The notes under the pieces were generated by a model. It saw only the letters and a list, made by a program, of their open reading frames with translations. It made no database searches and was not told the DNA's origin. This document shows positions 46,450 to 55,924 of a stretch of 64,000 nucleotides of DNA, piece after piece. How positions within the stretch are numbered: the stretch's first letter is position 1; every line of letters begins with the position of its first letter. The DNA comes from Paenibacillus nuruki (GTDB taxonomy: Bacteria > Bacillota > Bacilli > Paenibacillales > Paenibacillaceae), in NCBI RefSeq assembly GCF_001721045.1, contig NZ_MDER01000036.1:1-64000 (forward strand), given 5' to 3'. The translations under genes were made by a program, and so were the position numbers.

Positions 46450-47463
46450 ATGAAATTATTCAAACAAGTCGGTCTGTGTACGGTGACTGGTCTACTAGTA
46501 TTGCAAACAATCGGATGTAGTCAGCAAAGTGCGCCTACACTAACTACGATAACTTCTGCATCTGACAGTAGTACTATTCCTGTAACAAGCACAAGCAATA
46601 ACATCGTTTTAGCATCGGCGTCCACAACAACATCCCCATCTGCAACTATAGTTGCCCGTTTCAAAAAAATGTTAACCAGCAGTGAAAAGCTTCCTCAAGC
46701 AACAGCTTATCTCAAAACGAATATCAAAAAAGTATCTCCGCAAACAGGTACTTCGTTGGTTCTAGCATTAGAAAATGCACAGAACAAATATATGGATGCG
46801 TGGACCAATAAATATACAGAATCGATTCAAAAAAAACTAATGAACATGTATACATCAGCTGAAGTCTATGGTGATGAAGATATGGACGATATGATCAAGC
46901 GTGCTCAAGAGCCTGCGCTCAAAAAATTATTGTCTAATACCCAAAAAAGCGGTTATCGCATTGTGAATATCGAAGGCTATTATATGCCGATTATTGATTA
47001 CGATCAGTACGATGCGTATGACGATTATGTCACCAAAGATATAGATGCCTATATTGATATTATGGCGGAAGAATCCGATCAGCCGGCAATGATAGATGCA
47101 GGGCTTGTGATCGGTTGGGATGATCTATTAGAACGTACTTTGGATTTGGAGCAATTTATAATGAAATATCCAACATCTCATCGTATAGCTGATATGAAGC
47201 AAAATTATCAGTATGCTGTGTATAGCGTATTTTATGGTGCAGATAATACTCAACTGTTCGACAGTCTTAGTAAAAAGATCGATCCTGACGCTAAAAAACA
47301 GTACCTAGCTGTACTTAATGATGAAGATACCGCAGAAGATTATCCATCTAGTACTCTTCTTAGCGATCTACATGGATTAATGGATTTGGCAGCACAATCG
47401 AATGATAAAATGACTGCTAAATTAGAAGCTTATCGGCAACAAGTGGCTCCGCTCGAATCGTAA
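46450..47463 (+). CDS. Hypothetical lipoprotein, 337 aa
   Basis: Signal peptide with lipobox TIGC (Cys23), a Ser/Thr-rich spacer of about 45 residues, then a helical domain with many acidic and Tyr residues (IDYDQYDAYDDYVTKDIDAY). I recognise no family. It should be anchored outside the membrane. A good ribosome site (GAGGGGG) precedes the ATG and a terminator follows. Confidence 0.65.
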   Translation: MKLFKQVGLCTVTGLLVLQTIGCSQQSAPTLTTITSASDSSTIPVTSTSNNIVLASASTTTSPSATIVARFKKMLTSSEKLPQATAYLKTNIKKVSPQTGTSLVLALENAQNKYMDAWTNKYTESIQKKLMNMYTSAEVYGDEDMDDMIKRAQEPALKKLLSNTQKSGYRIVNIEGYYMPIIDYDQYDAYDDYVTKDIDAYIDIMAEESDQPAMIDAGLVIGWDDLLERTLDLEQFIMKYPTSHRIADMKQNYQYAVYSVFYGADNTQLFDSLSKKIDPDAKKQYLAVLNDEDTAEDYPSSTLLSDLHGLMDLAAQSNDKMTAKLEAYRQQVAPLES

Positions 47464-47499
47464 AACTTGCCTAGAATGTGCAACTTAATATTCCATATG

Positions 47500-47531
47500 A
47501 CCGTCTTTGCTAGTATAGGGAGACGGTTTTT
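47500..47531 (+). terminator. Terminator after the 337-aa lipoprotein gene
   Basis: ACCGTCT at 47500-47506 pairs with AGACGGT at 47521-47527, followed by TTTTTG. Confidence 0.8.
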
Positions 47532-47690
47532 GACTGTACTTGATCATTCGTGAAAGTTGTCGATTTTGTCATTTTAGGGATATGATAGTGAACTATGGGT
47601 AATAGAAAAAGGATACACTTCAAGCCCAATCCAAAAGTGAAGTTTGCTTCGCAGACGTTTTTTCACTATTTATAACAAAGGAGTTTTATG

Positions 47691-48704
47691 ATGAAAAAAA
47701 TCAGTTTGATCCTAACCAGCATTTTGTTAATGTCTGCTCTGGCAGCATGTACAAGCAATTCCAGTACGACAGAACAACCAGCCACTACACCTACTACTGA
47801 AAATACAGGTACAGGCAATCCGGCAGCAACGAACCCTGAAGCGACTACACCAACAGAAGGTGCTACTTCAACGGATCCGGCTAGCACAGAATCGGCTTCT
47901 GCTCAAAATGCCAAAATTGTAGCTAACAAAAAAGTTGTGGCTAGTATGTATCAAGATGTACTCAATGGACATCAGGCCGATAAAATAGATATGTATCTTG
48001 CAGATGATTACAAAGAACATGATCCGATGATCGCTACAGGTAAAGAAGCGTTCAAAACATATATCGCTTCATTTATCAAAGCTAATCCTGACTACAAAGT
48101 AAATGTCAAAGGTATGATCGGTCAAAATGATCTAGTGGCTGTGATGAATTATCCGATGGCTAATCCGGATGATCCTGGTCAAGCAGCTGTTGATATTTTC
48201 CGTGTAACCGATGGTAAGATTGTAGAGCACTGGAACACTGTTCAATCGGTAACAGGCGCTTCTAGTATGATCCAAAACTTATTACCAAGTGCATCCACAA
48301 CCGCAGATGTAGCTGCAACAGATAAAGCGATCGTTGCTTCGAATGCTCAATTTGTAAGTAACTTCTTTAACAGCTTTTTTGTAGAGCATAATACAGATGC
48401 AGCTTCAGGTGTTGTGAGTGAATCTTTGGTGCAGCATAATGTGAAAATGAAAGATGGCATTGAGCCATTGGTGAACAACTACCTTGCTCAATTCCGTGCC
48501 AATCCAGATAGCACAGCAACAGTCGTCAATATGGTTGCAGAAGGCGATATGGTATTGATCCAAAGTCAGATGAAAAAGAATGCTGACGATGCAGGTCAAT
48601 CTGTTGTCCAAATCTTCCGTGTTGAAAACAATGAGATTGCTGAAATGTGGATGCTTTCACAAGATGTCCCTGCCAAAACAGTAAATGAAAATGGTATGTT
48701 TTAA
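47691..48704 (+). CDS. Lipoprotein with two SnoaL-like (NTF2-fold) domains
   Basis: About 337 aa. Lipobox LAAC, then a Thr/Pro/Glu-rich linker to residue 70. Two repeats follow, each with the SnoaL pattern: VASMYQDVLNGH ... EHDPMIATGKEAF ... VDIFRVTDGKIVEHWN, and FNSFFVEHN ... VQHNVKMKDGIEPL ... VQIFRVENNEIAEMW. The first keeps more polar pocket residues. Such proteins may be binding proteins or cyclases; no enzymatic role is proven. ATGATG start after AAAGGAG. Confidence 0.8.
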   Translation: MKKISLILTSILLMSALAACTSNSSTTEQPATTPTTENTGTGNPAATNPEATTPTEGATSTDPASTESASAQNAKIVANKKVVASMYQDVLNGHQADKIDMYLADDYKEHDPMIATGKEAFKTYIASFIKANPDYKVNVKGMIGQNDLVAVMNYPMANPDDPGQAAVDIFRVTDGKIVEHWNTVQSVTGASSMIQNLLPSASTTADVAATDKAIVASNAQFVSNFFNSFFVEHNTDAASGVVSESLVQHNVKMKDGIEPLVNNYLAQFRANPDSTATVVNMVAEGDMVLIQSQMKKNADDAGQSVVQIFRVENNEIAEMWMLSQDVPAKTVNENGMF

Positions 48705-48718
48705 AAACAACAATAAAC

Positions 48719-48747
48719 ACCCCTCTTCTGCATACTAGAAGAGGGGT
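48719..48747. terminator. Terminator between the SnoaL lipoprotein and lrp-type gene
   Basis: ACCCCTCTTCT pairs perfectly with AGAAGAGGGGT. Confidence 0.85.
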
Positions 48748-48788
48748 TATTTCTGTTACTTTATTATATTCATACATACACTACCTAT

Positions 48789-49241
48789 TTATACTAAAAG
48801 ATTTTCTGTTTGTAGAGAAGAAATCAATCCACTGAACTCAATCGGAGCAGACATCACTAGCAAAATCATATAATGTCCCCATAAATCGCATTGATTACCA
48901 AATTCTTCGATAGATGCAGTCGAATCACTGACTACTTTGAGCATGTAATTGTATTCACCACTAATCCGATAGCATTCAATCACTTCTGGAGCAGAACGGC
49001 AAAACTCTAAAAAAGGTGTACATTTTTCTGTTTTAAATAAGATATATGCTGTTGCACTTTTTCCGATTTTCTCAGGAGAAATAATCGCTCGAAATTCTTT
49101 AATAACCCCTTTTTCTTCTAAACGTTTGACTCTTTCCGTCACTGCGGGTTGAGTTAATCCTACATATTTGCCTAATTGAGTCATCGATACTCTTGCATCC
49201 TGTTCCAAAATAGCAAGAATCTGCTGATCTGTGTGATCCAT
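48789..49241 (-). CDS. Lrp/AsnC-family transcriptional regulator
   Basis: 150 aa. N-terminal HTH (QQILAILEQDARVSMTQLGKYVGLTQPAVTERVKRLEEKGVI) and a RAM ligand-binding domain (TAYILFKTE, VIECYRISGEYNYMLKVVSDS). The ATG at 49241 has AGGAG upstream. It is divergent from an MFS transporter gene, a layout that suggests it controls that transporter in response to an amino acid or similar ligand. Confidence 0.9.
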   Translation of the reverse strand: MDHTDQQILAILEQDARVSMTQLGKYVGLTQPAVTERVKRLEEKGVIKEFRAIISPEKIGKSATAYILFKTEKCTPFLEFCRSAPEVIECYRISGEYNYMLKVVSDSTASIEEFGNQCDLWGHYMILLVMSAPIEFSGLISSLQTENLLV

Positions 49242-49276
49242 ATACGTTCTCCTATACAATTAAATTTTTAGATATC

Positions 49277-49290
49277 AATTACTTGTAATT
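49277..49290. promoter_or_regulatory. Palindrome in the lrp-type/MFS intergenic region
   Basis: AATTACTTGTAATT is a perfect 14-bp palindrome apart from its centre, followed by more AT-rich half-sites (GTAACTACAATTAAA). A candidate binding site for the Lrp-type regulator. Confidence 0.4.
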
Positions 49291-49404
49291 CATTAGTAAC
49301 TACAATTAAATAACTTGTTTTTGATATGTAACCACATTTTCTTATTCATTATACTAAATATATACCTATGAAGTAGCAAGGTTTACATTAAAGGGGGAAC
49401 GATA

Positions 49405-50673
49405 ATGGAGCAAAAGCAAAACATTTCAAAAGATACACCAATAGTAAAATCTTTGGTTCACTCTACCACCAAATCTACTGATGCTTTAGAACAGCCTGTA
49501 CCGTTAGATCGATTGCCATGGGCAGGCTTGCTTGTTCTAGCGATGACCTGTTTTATTGGTATTCTTACCGAAACACTTCCTGCGGGTTTGTTACCTCAGA
49601 TTAGCTTCGGCTTAGGGATTTCAGAAGCTTCTGCCGGACAATTAGTTACATGGTATGCTCTAGGATCACTATTGGCAGCTATTCCGCTGACTGCGTTGAC
49701 GCGTAACTGGCCTAGGCGATCATTGCTACTTGTCTGTATTGTAGCATTTCTGCTTTTCAATACGATTACAGCGGTATCGGCTAGTTATTTGATCACAGTC
49801 ATTGCTCGATTTGGTGCAGGGGTTGCTGCTGGAGTTCTATGGGGAATGGTTGCAGGTTATGCAAGAAGACTGGTCTCGGATCGATTAAAAGGACGAGCGA
49901 TGGCTATCGCAATGTCAGGCACGCCTATTGCGCTTGCTCTGGGTGTTCCGCTGGGTACATTTCTAGGTAATTTTGTAGGTTGGCGATGGGTATTTGGCAT
50001 GATGTCTATACTTTCTTTTCTATTGATATTTTGGATTTACTGGAAATTACCTAATGTAAAAGGGCAAACGACTTCTCAGCGTTATTCGTTATCTACTATT
50101 TTTTGCCTACCAGGTGTACGTCCTATTTTAAGTGTCGTGTTTATCTGGGTATTAGCACATAATATATTGTATACCTATATCGCTCCTTATTTAAGTTTTA
50201 CCAGTCTAGCTCAACGTACAGATGTTGTTTTGTTTGTATTTGGTGGCACTTCTATTATTGGAATCTGGATTACGGGAGCTTTAATTGATCGTTGGTTACG
50301 TAAATTAGTGCTTATAAGTATTGCTATTTTCACCTTAGCTGCTTTTATTTTGGGCATAGGCAGTCATTCTGCGATCCTTATTATGGTGGGTGTCGTATTA
50401 TGGGGTGTTACTTTTGGAGGAGCGGCAACCTTGTTACAGACGGCTTTAGCTGAAGCTACCGGTGAACAAGCCGATGTTGCACAATCTATGCTTGTCACCT
50501 CTTGGAATCTTGCGATAAGCGGTGGTGCAGCACTCGGTGGACTTCTACTTTTATCGGTAGGAAGTCTAGCCCTTCCTTGGGTATTAATGCTACTGGCTCT
50601 CGTGGCTTTCGTCATTTCATGGACTGCTAGTCGTTACAGCTTTGTTCCGAATTCTTCAGTTCATGATACTTAA
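49405..50673 (+). CDS. MFS transporter of the DHA1/sugar-efflux type
   Basis: 422 aa, twelve membrane segments. Features of the family: TETLPAGLLPQIS in helix 1, WYALGSLLAAIPLTAL, RFGAGVAAGVLWGMVAGYARR in helices 4-5, and GVPLGTFLGNFVGWRWVFG. Resembles YdhP/AraJ/NepI efflux permeases. The likely substrate (drug, sugar or nucleoside) cannot be read from the sequence. Probably regulated by the divergent Lrp-type protein. Terminator follows. Confidence 0.88.
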   Translation: MEQKQNISKDTPIVKSLVHSTTKSTDALEQPVPLDRLPWAGLLVLAMTCFIGILTETLPAGLLPQISFGLGISEASAGQLVTWYALGSLLAAIPLTALTRNWPRRSLLLVCIVAFLLFNTITAVSASYLITVIARFGAGVAAGVLWGMVAGYARRLVSDRLKGRAMAIAMSGTPIALALGVPLGTFLGNFVGWRWVFGMMSILSFLLIFWIYWKLPNVKGQTTSQRYSLSTIFCLPGVRPILSVVFIWVLAHNILYTYIAPYLSFTSLAQRTDVVLFVFGGTSIIGIWITGALIDRWLRKLVLISIAIFTLAAFILGIGSHSAILIMVGVVLWGVTFGGAATLLQTALAEATGEQADVAQSMLVTSWNLAISGGAALGGLLLLSVGSLALPWVLMLLALVAFVISWTASRYSFVPNSSVHDT

Positions 50674-50707
50674 TCTAATGATAGTCACTTATTTATTCGT
50701 ATCAAAA

Positions 50708-50746
50708 AAGAAGCCTTTACCTGTGTATTGAGGTAAGGCTTCTTTT
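50708..50746. terminator. Bidirectional terminator between MFS and glycerol dehydrogenase genes
   Basis: AGAAGCCTTTACCT pairs with AGGTAAGGCTTCT; T-run on the plus strand and A-run before. Confidence 0.85.
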
Positions 50747-50787
50747 TATTTAGATATACGTGTTGCATGTATTGTTAAAAGTACTCT

Positions 50788-51888
50788 TTATTTGTACGTT
50801 TGAGCGATTGCATTAGCAGCTACAATCGCATTGTAGACATCGTCTGCGGTTACTGGGAAAGGCATATGACCCATCGTATCGTCCGGTGCACATGCAGATT
50901 CAGCCACTTGGCGCCATTCTGCTTCTACAAATTCAGTCATACCTAAATCTTCAAGTGTTAATGGTAGACCGACTGCTTTGATCAAATTAACTACGGTTTC
51001 GAACTCTTCTTTCGGAGAGTTTTCCAATACCAATTGAGCTAACAATCCGAATGTGACTTTCTCACCATGTTGAGCGCGGTGGATCGAAGGAACAGCAGTC
51101 ATCCCGTTATGAATCGCATGTGCCGCGGCAAGTCCACCGGATTCAGCACCTACTCCACTCAAGTAAATCGTTGCTTCGATGGTATTTTCAACCGCTTTAG
51201 TCACAACTTTTTGTTGGACGGCTTTGGTTGCGCTCACTGCATTATCAAGCAACATTTCATAACATAATTTAGCCAATCCAAGTCCGGTTGCTGTTGGTTT
51301 CATCAGAGCAAGATTATCTCCATTAGAAGCATAACACGCACGAGCTTCAAAATAAGTGGCTAGAGCATCGCCCACACCCGCAGCGAAGAAACGAACAGGT
51401 GCGCCTGCAAGAATACCCATATCTGCAAGTACGGTATCTGGATTATTTGGTAAGAATAAGTACTCATCGAAAGAACCATCTTTTTTATAAATCACAGCAA
51501 GTGCGGTACAAGGCGCATCTGTAGACGCAATCGTTGGGAAAATGACTACAGGAAGTTGCTCATAATAAGCAGTCGCTTTCGCTGTATCTAACGTTTTACC
51601 GCCACCAATACCTATAATAACGTTCGCACCGGATTGCTGTACTAATTCACGGTGACGCATCACTTCTTCTTTGGTACATTCATATTCGAATTTCTCAAAA
51701 TGTACTTTATGATTAGCAGCTGTAAATGTAGGTGCTGCTTCTGTTTGCGCACGTTCTAATATAAATTCATCACAAATGACATAAGCATGATCACCATAAC
51801 CACGAGTATAATCATTGAGTTTGGATAATAAGTGCTGACCTGTAATAAATTTTCTAGGTGAAGTTACTGATCTGACGAAATCTGCCAT
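50788..51888 (-). CDS. gldA: Glycerol dehydrogenase
   Basis: NAD-dependent oxidation of glycerol to dihydroxyacetone. Seen: IGIGGGKTLDTAKA (NAD loop), PTIASTDAPCTALAVIY, VGDALATYFEA with a zinc ligand Asp, and AAHAIHNGMTAV plus HRAQHGEKVTFGLLAQL with the zinc His residues. 366 aa is usual for GldA. No partner kinase is adjacent. Confidence 0.92.
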   Translation of the reverse strand: MADFVRSVTSPRKFITGQHLLSKLNDYTRGYGDHAYVICDEFILERAQTEAAPTFTAANHKVHFEKFEYECTKEEVMRHRELVQQSGANVIIGIGGGKTLDTAKATAYYEQLPVVIFPTIASTDAPCTALAVIYKKDGSFDEYLFLPNNPDTVLADMGILAGAPVRFFAAGVGDALATYFEARACYASNGDNLALMKPTATGLGLAKLCYEMLLDNAVSATKAVQQKVVTKAVENTIEATIYLSGVGAESGGLAAAHAIHNGMTAVPSIHRAQHGEKVTFGLLAQLVLENSPKEEFETVVNLIKAVGLPLTLEDLGMTEFVEAEWRQVAESACAPDDTMGHMPFPVTADDVYNAIVAANAIAQTYK

Positions 51889-52308
51889 GATTCACACATC
51901 CTTTTGGATAATTACAGTCTACGATTCTATATTCCTGACCGACAGAGAGACCTTGCTTGATAGGTTCAACAATAAGCCTTTGACGTGATATTTTGCCATG
52001 TGATACTTATCACTACAGACAACTATACTCCTTCATCTCTCCAAACCAAGTGAATTATGTCACTGACAAACTTTTGAAAATGCGCTATGGTAAAGCGTTT
52101 GCAGAAGAAATTTCCTTTAATACCGGGATAGAACATAGAACCACAGCACCATAAAATTTTAGTTTGACGAAGCCGATATTAGATATAGAATGATCTCAGC
52201 GCTTATACTGCCAAGCGCTAATGTAAGATATTTTATAATATAAAAATCATTGCTGTATTGAACTTAGTCGCGCTTATACTGCCAAGCGCTTAGAAAGGAG
52301 AAATAGTG
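51889..52308. other. 420-bp intergenic region with divergent promoters and repeat copy C
   Basis: Between the divergent gldA and deacetylase genes. It holds a weak catabolite-responsive-like motif (GGTAAAGCGTTTGCA, about 52089-52103) and the dispersed repeat at 52199-52291. No small gene was seen. Confidence 0.5.
52199..52291 (+). repeat. Dispersed hairpin-ended repeat, copy C
   Basis: CGCTTATACTGCCAAGCGCT occurs at 52201-52220 and again at 52272-52291, framing GTAAGATATTTT and AAAAATCATT. Each end forms AGCGCTT/AAGCGCT-type hairpins. The right end stops just before the deacetylase ribosome site. Confidence 0.8.
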
Positions 52309-53244
52309 ATGCGAGCTCGATATTTATTTGTAATCATGCTCTATATTTCTATTGCATTTGTGATTACGTTTTACATACTTAGCTTAAAGTATCCACATGC
52401 TTCAGCTTTTTCTTATAAGACTTGCAAAGCTTCCTACGATACCAAGAATGACCTATTTGCTAACTTGCTCCATGCAGGCGAAGATAATGTAGCATCTGCT
52501 TCTGAATCGATTAAGACAGCTCCTGAAGGCAAAGCTGCACGGATTCCTGTACTGATGTACCATTATGTAGTGCCTGAGAAATATAATGTAGAAAAGAAAA
52601 ATAATGCTCGGATGAGCCTAGAGTCATTTAGCAAAGGAATGAAATATCTGCACGATCAAGGATACAAAACAGCAACCTTGTCTGAATTGGAGCAATATGT
52701 GAATGGGGAGATCCAGTTACCTCAAAAAACAGTGGTTATTACATTTGATGATGGTTATCAGAACAATGTGGTCTATGCCTATCCTGTATTGAAGAAATAC
52801 GGATTCCATGCGTCTATCTTTATCGTAGGTACGAAGCTCAAAAGCAAAACGCAAAAATTTCTACCTAAAGAAAAAACAACCATTTCGCGCAAAGAAATGA
52901 AAGCGACCAAAGATGTATTTGAATACAATAGCCATACGTACAATCTTCATTACAAAAATACGATTCAATGTGGAGATACCGCTGCGGTGGGTCTAGAAAA
53001 TGATCGTCTCAAAAATGATATTGAATTAATGAAAACCAAAACAAAGATTGATACCCCTTATTTTGCGTATCCATATGGAGAATATCAGGATCAAATGATC
53101 TATACGTTACGTGAAAATGGATATCGCATGGCGTTTACTGTCAGACCTGGATTTGTTCATCCTGGTGATGATCTGATGCATTTACCGCGTCTGAATGTGA
53201 ATTCTCATACCGAACTCAAACATATTCTGAATTTAAAAGAATAA
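52309..53244 (+). CDS. Membrane-anchored polysaccharide deacetylase
   Basis: About 312 aa. One N-terminal membrane anchor (YLFVIMLYISIAFVITFYILS), then a NodB-type domain: VLMYHYV, VVITFDDGYQNN (catalytic Asp pair), NSHTYNLH (metal His residues), PYFAYPYGEY and a final LPRLNV. Removes acetyl groups from cell-wall or capsule sugars outside the membrane. ATG at 52309 after AAAGGAG. Repeat copy C lies directly upstream and may affect its expression. Confidence 0.88.
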   Translation: MRARYLFVIMLYISIAFVITFYILSLKYPHASAFSYKTCKASYDTKNDLFANLLHAGEDNVASASESIKTAPEGKAARIPVLMYHYVVPEKYNVEKKNNARMSLESFSKGMKYLHDQGYKTATLSELEQYVNGEIQLPQKTVVITFDDGYQNNVVYAYPVLKKYGFHASIFIVGTKLKSKTQKFLPKEKTTISRKEMKATKDVFEYNSHTYNLHYKNTIQCGDTAAVGLENDRLKNDIELMKTKTKIDTPYFAYPYGEYQDQMIYTLRENGYRMAFTVRPGFVHPGDDLMHLPRLNVNSHTELKHILNLKE

Positions 53245-53246
53245 CC

Positions 53247-53304
53247 AATACCTGATTGCCTCTATGCTTGAATCATCTGCATATGAAGTGATCGGGTATT
53301 TTTT
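53247..53304 (+). terminator. Terminator after the deacetylase gene
   Basis: AATACCTGAT pairs with GATCGGGTATT over a long loop, followed by T7. Confidence 0.6.
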
Positions 53305-53390
53305 TCATCATTAGCCTATTATCAAAAACAAGCGACAAGGGTAATATATTAAAAATAAGCGATGTAATTATCTGAAGGAGCACATACTTG

Positions 53391-53618
53391 ATGACATTAG
53401 CCGAATGTTTGAGTCATTTACATCATGATCTATTACTTGTTAATATGCACAAGCCCGGTTATCTCACCCGTTCAGTTGCTGAATTGCAAAAAACGATTTC
53501 TCCAGACATACTGAATGAAGAAGGTTATGAACTGCGTACCCATGGTTTTAACTTTGGACGCACCCAGAAGAAAGCGATTGGCAAAGTGAATGGCCCTAAT
53601 TTATGGAACGAATGGTAA
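53391..53618 (+). CDS. Small hypothetical protein, 75 aa
   Basis: A soluble protein without recognised domain; it starts MTLAECLSHLHHDLLLVN and ends with a basic RTQKKAIGKVNG segment. GAAGGAG lies ten bases before the ATG (a TTG three bases earlier is an alternative). It precedes ppk by 160 bases with a palindromic, A/T-rich gap between. Function unknown. Confidence 0.55.
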   Translation: MTLAECLSHLHHDLLLVNMHKPGYLTRSVAELQKTISPDILNEEGYELRTHGFNFGRTQKKAIGKVNGPNLWNEW

Positions 53619-53779
53619 TCAGCCTTTACACAGCGTTAACAATTGCACGTTATAATGACTCTATATGAGTCGTTTTGACACTTTATGACAAAGGTATTCG
53701 TATGATTTGGAATTACACATACTGCAAGTTACACTAGATAAAGAATATAGTTGGATAACAAAGATTAAGCGGAGGCATT

Positions 53780-55924
53780 ATGGAAAATAAACAAGTGAAC
53801 CATCCTACTCACTCAAGCTATATTAACCGTGATCTAAGCTGGATCGAATTCAACAGCCGGGTACTGGAAGAAGCTCAAGATCCAGACGCTCCCCTGTTAG
53901 AACGTATCAAATTTTTGGGCATTGTATCCCGTAATCTAGACGAATTTATGAGTGTACGTGTTGCTGGTATTCGCAATCAAATTAAAGAAGGTTATCTCAA
54001 AAAAGACTTTACCGGCTATACTCCGTCTGGTCTATTCAAACGTCTGACCAAAAAAGTAGAAAAAATGGTTCATACTCAATATCGTACATACCGTGAACTG
54101 ATGCGTCTACTTGGTAAACAGGGCATTACGGTGAATCGTTATACCGATCTTAGTATCGCTCAGCGCAAAGCAGCAGATACTTATTATGAAGATGTCATTT
54201 TCCCTGTATTGACACCGATGGCAGTCGATCAGAGTCGTCCATTCCCACTGGTACATGGATTGAATGTATACCTTTCTGTCGTGCTAGAGCATGGCGGTCG
54301 TGAACCCATTACTGAGAATGAACATGATGCGTTCTACTTTGCTATCGTACAGATTCCTTCTAATCTTCCAAGATTGGTTTCTTTACCTCACCGTCAAAAC
54401 AGCAAAAAACAACAGTATATTATGCTTGAAGAATTGATCTGTCATCATATTCATACGTTGTTTGGAGGCTATCAACCTGTAGGGGTAAATGCTTTCCGTT
54501 TGACTCGGAATACCGATCTGGATATTAACGAAGAAGAAGCGGAAGATTTGCTAGAAGAAATTGAAAATAAACTACGCAAACGTCGTCGTGGTGCACCTGT
54601 ACGTCTGGAAGTTGAAAAAGATTTCCATCCTTTTGCACTTCGTATGTTACAGGAAGAATTCGATGTGTCTGAAGCCGTGTATGAAATCGATGGACCTTTG
54701 GATCTTGGATTTTTGCTACCATTCTCGGACTCTATACAAAATCATGAATCGTTACGCTATCCACCAGAGATTCCACGGTATGCCCCTGAATTTCCAGAAG
54801 GCAGTGATACCGACTTTTTCAGCGTCATTAAAGAGCGTGATGTATTGCTGTATCATCCGTATGAATCATTTGATGTAATCAGTGATTTTATTGAACAAGC
54901 GGCTGAAGATGATGATGTCATGGCAATCAAGATGACGTTGTATCGTGTAAGCGGACGTTCTTCGATTATTCAAGCGCTCGCCAAAGCTGCTGAATCGGGT
55001 AAACAGGTAACGGTTGTTGTTGAACTTAAAGCTAGATTTGATGAAGAACGTAATATTGCATGGGCACGTACTCTGGAAAAAGCAGGTTGTCATGTGGTCT
55101 ATGGTCTAGTTGGACTCAAAACACATGCCAAATTAATTCTTGTGGTACGCCGTGAAGCCGATGGTCTCAAACGTTATATTCATATCGGTACAGGGAACTA
55201 TAATGCGTCTACTGCTAAATCATATACCGATATTGGTCTGTTAACGGTAAATCCTCATATTGGTGAAGATGCATCAGAAGTGTTTAACCATATTACAGGC
55301 TATACTGAAAGTCATGAATGGCAAGCTGTCGCGGTTGCTCCGGATACGATGATGAATAAATTTATCGAATTGATTCAACGGGAAGCTGAACATGCACGCA
55401 AAGGTAGACCTGCACGCATTATTGCCAAAATGAACTCGTTATCCAATCAACAAATTATCGACGAGTTATATATCGCTTCTCAAGCAGGCGTGAATATCGA
55501 TCTGATTATACGTGGAGTGTGCTGTTTACGTCCGGGTGTCGTTGGCTTGAGTGAACGCATTACCGTTCGCAGTGTAGTAGATCGATATCTGGAACATTCA
55601 CGGATCTATTCTTTTGAAAATGGTGGCGATCTTGAAATCTGGCTATCCAGTGCAGACTGGATGACTCGTAATCTAACCCGCCGTGTAGAGCTGATGTGTC
55701 CATTGTTTGATAAAAACACAAAAGCCACTATGCAGCGCATTCTAGCTCTTATCCTTGAGGATAATATCAAAGCTAGATTGCTACTACCTAGTGGCAGTTA
55801 TGAGCGATTTGATAACGGTAAGCCTCCGTTACGCAGTCAATTTAAAGCGTGGGAAATTAATTCTTGGAAACCATATGTACCACCAGTCTCACTCTTACGT
55901 CCCACTCCTTCTCCAAATCTCTAA
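53780..55924 (+). CDS. ppk: Polyphosphate kinase
   Basis: Makes polyphosphate reversibly from ATP. 714 aa. Seen: YINRDLSWIEFNSRVLEEA at the start, the N-terminal helical domain, then the two phospholipase-D-like domains with SLRYPPEIP-type linker, the autophosphorylated His in LKTHAKLILVVRR, YIHIGTGNYNASTA and RSVVDRYLEHSRIYSF. Overlaps the 3' end of the convergent ppx by 68 bases. Confidence 0.93.
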   Translation: MENKQVNHPTHSSYINRDLSWIEFNSRVLEEAQDPDAPLLERIKFLGIVSRNLDEFMSVRVAGIRNQIKEGYLKKDFTGYTPSGLFKRLTKKVEKMVHTQYRTYRELMRLLGKQGITVNRYTDLSIAQRKAADTYYEDVIFPVLTPMAVDQSRPFPLVHGLNVYLSVVLEHGGREPITENEHDAFYFAIVQIPSNLPRLVSLPHRQNSKKQQYIMLEELICHHIHTLFGGYQPVGVNAFRLTRNTDLDINEEEAEDLLEEIENKLRKRRRGAPVRLEVEKDFHPFALRMLQEEFDVSEAVYEIDGPLDLGFLLPFSDSIQNHESLRYPPEIPRYAPEFPEGSDTDFFSVIKERDVLLYHPYESFDVISDFIEQAAEDDDVMAIKMTLYRVSGRSSIIQALAKAAESGKQVTVVVELKARFDEERNIAWARTLEKAGCHVVYGLVGLKTHAKLILVVRREADGLKRYIHIGTGNYNASTAKSYTDIGLLTVNPHIGEDASEVFNHITGYTESHEWQAVAVAPDTMMNKFIELIQREAEHARKGRPARIIAKMNSLSNQQIIDELYIASQAGVNIDLIIRGVCCLRPGVVGLSERITVRSVVDRYLEHSRIYSFENGGDLEIWLSSADWMTRNLTRRVELMCPLFDKNTKATMQRILALILEDNIKARLLLPSGSYERFDNGKPPLRSQFKAWEINSWKPYVPPVSLLRPTPSPNL

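Noticed and set aside
52089-52103. Catabolite-responsive element (cre) upstream of gldA
   Set aside because: The core AAAGCGTTT fits, but only about 10 of 15 positions match and it lies 200 bases from the gene. Not strong enough to list as a site.
53651-53671. Promoter/operator (TATAAT followed by GACTC-N5-GAGTC) upstream of ppk
   Set aside because: The -10 box and palindrome are real sequences, but no -35 box sits at a proper distance, so no promoter is claimed.
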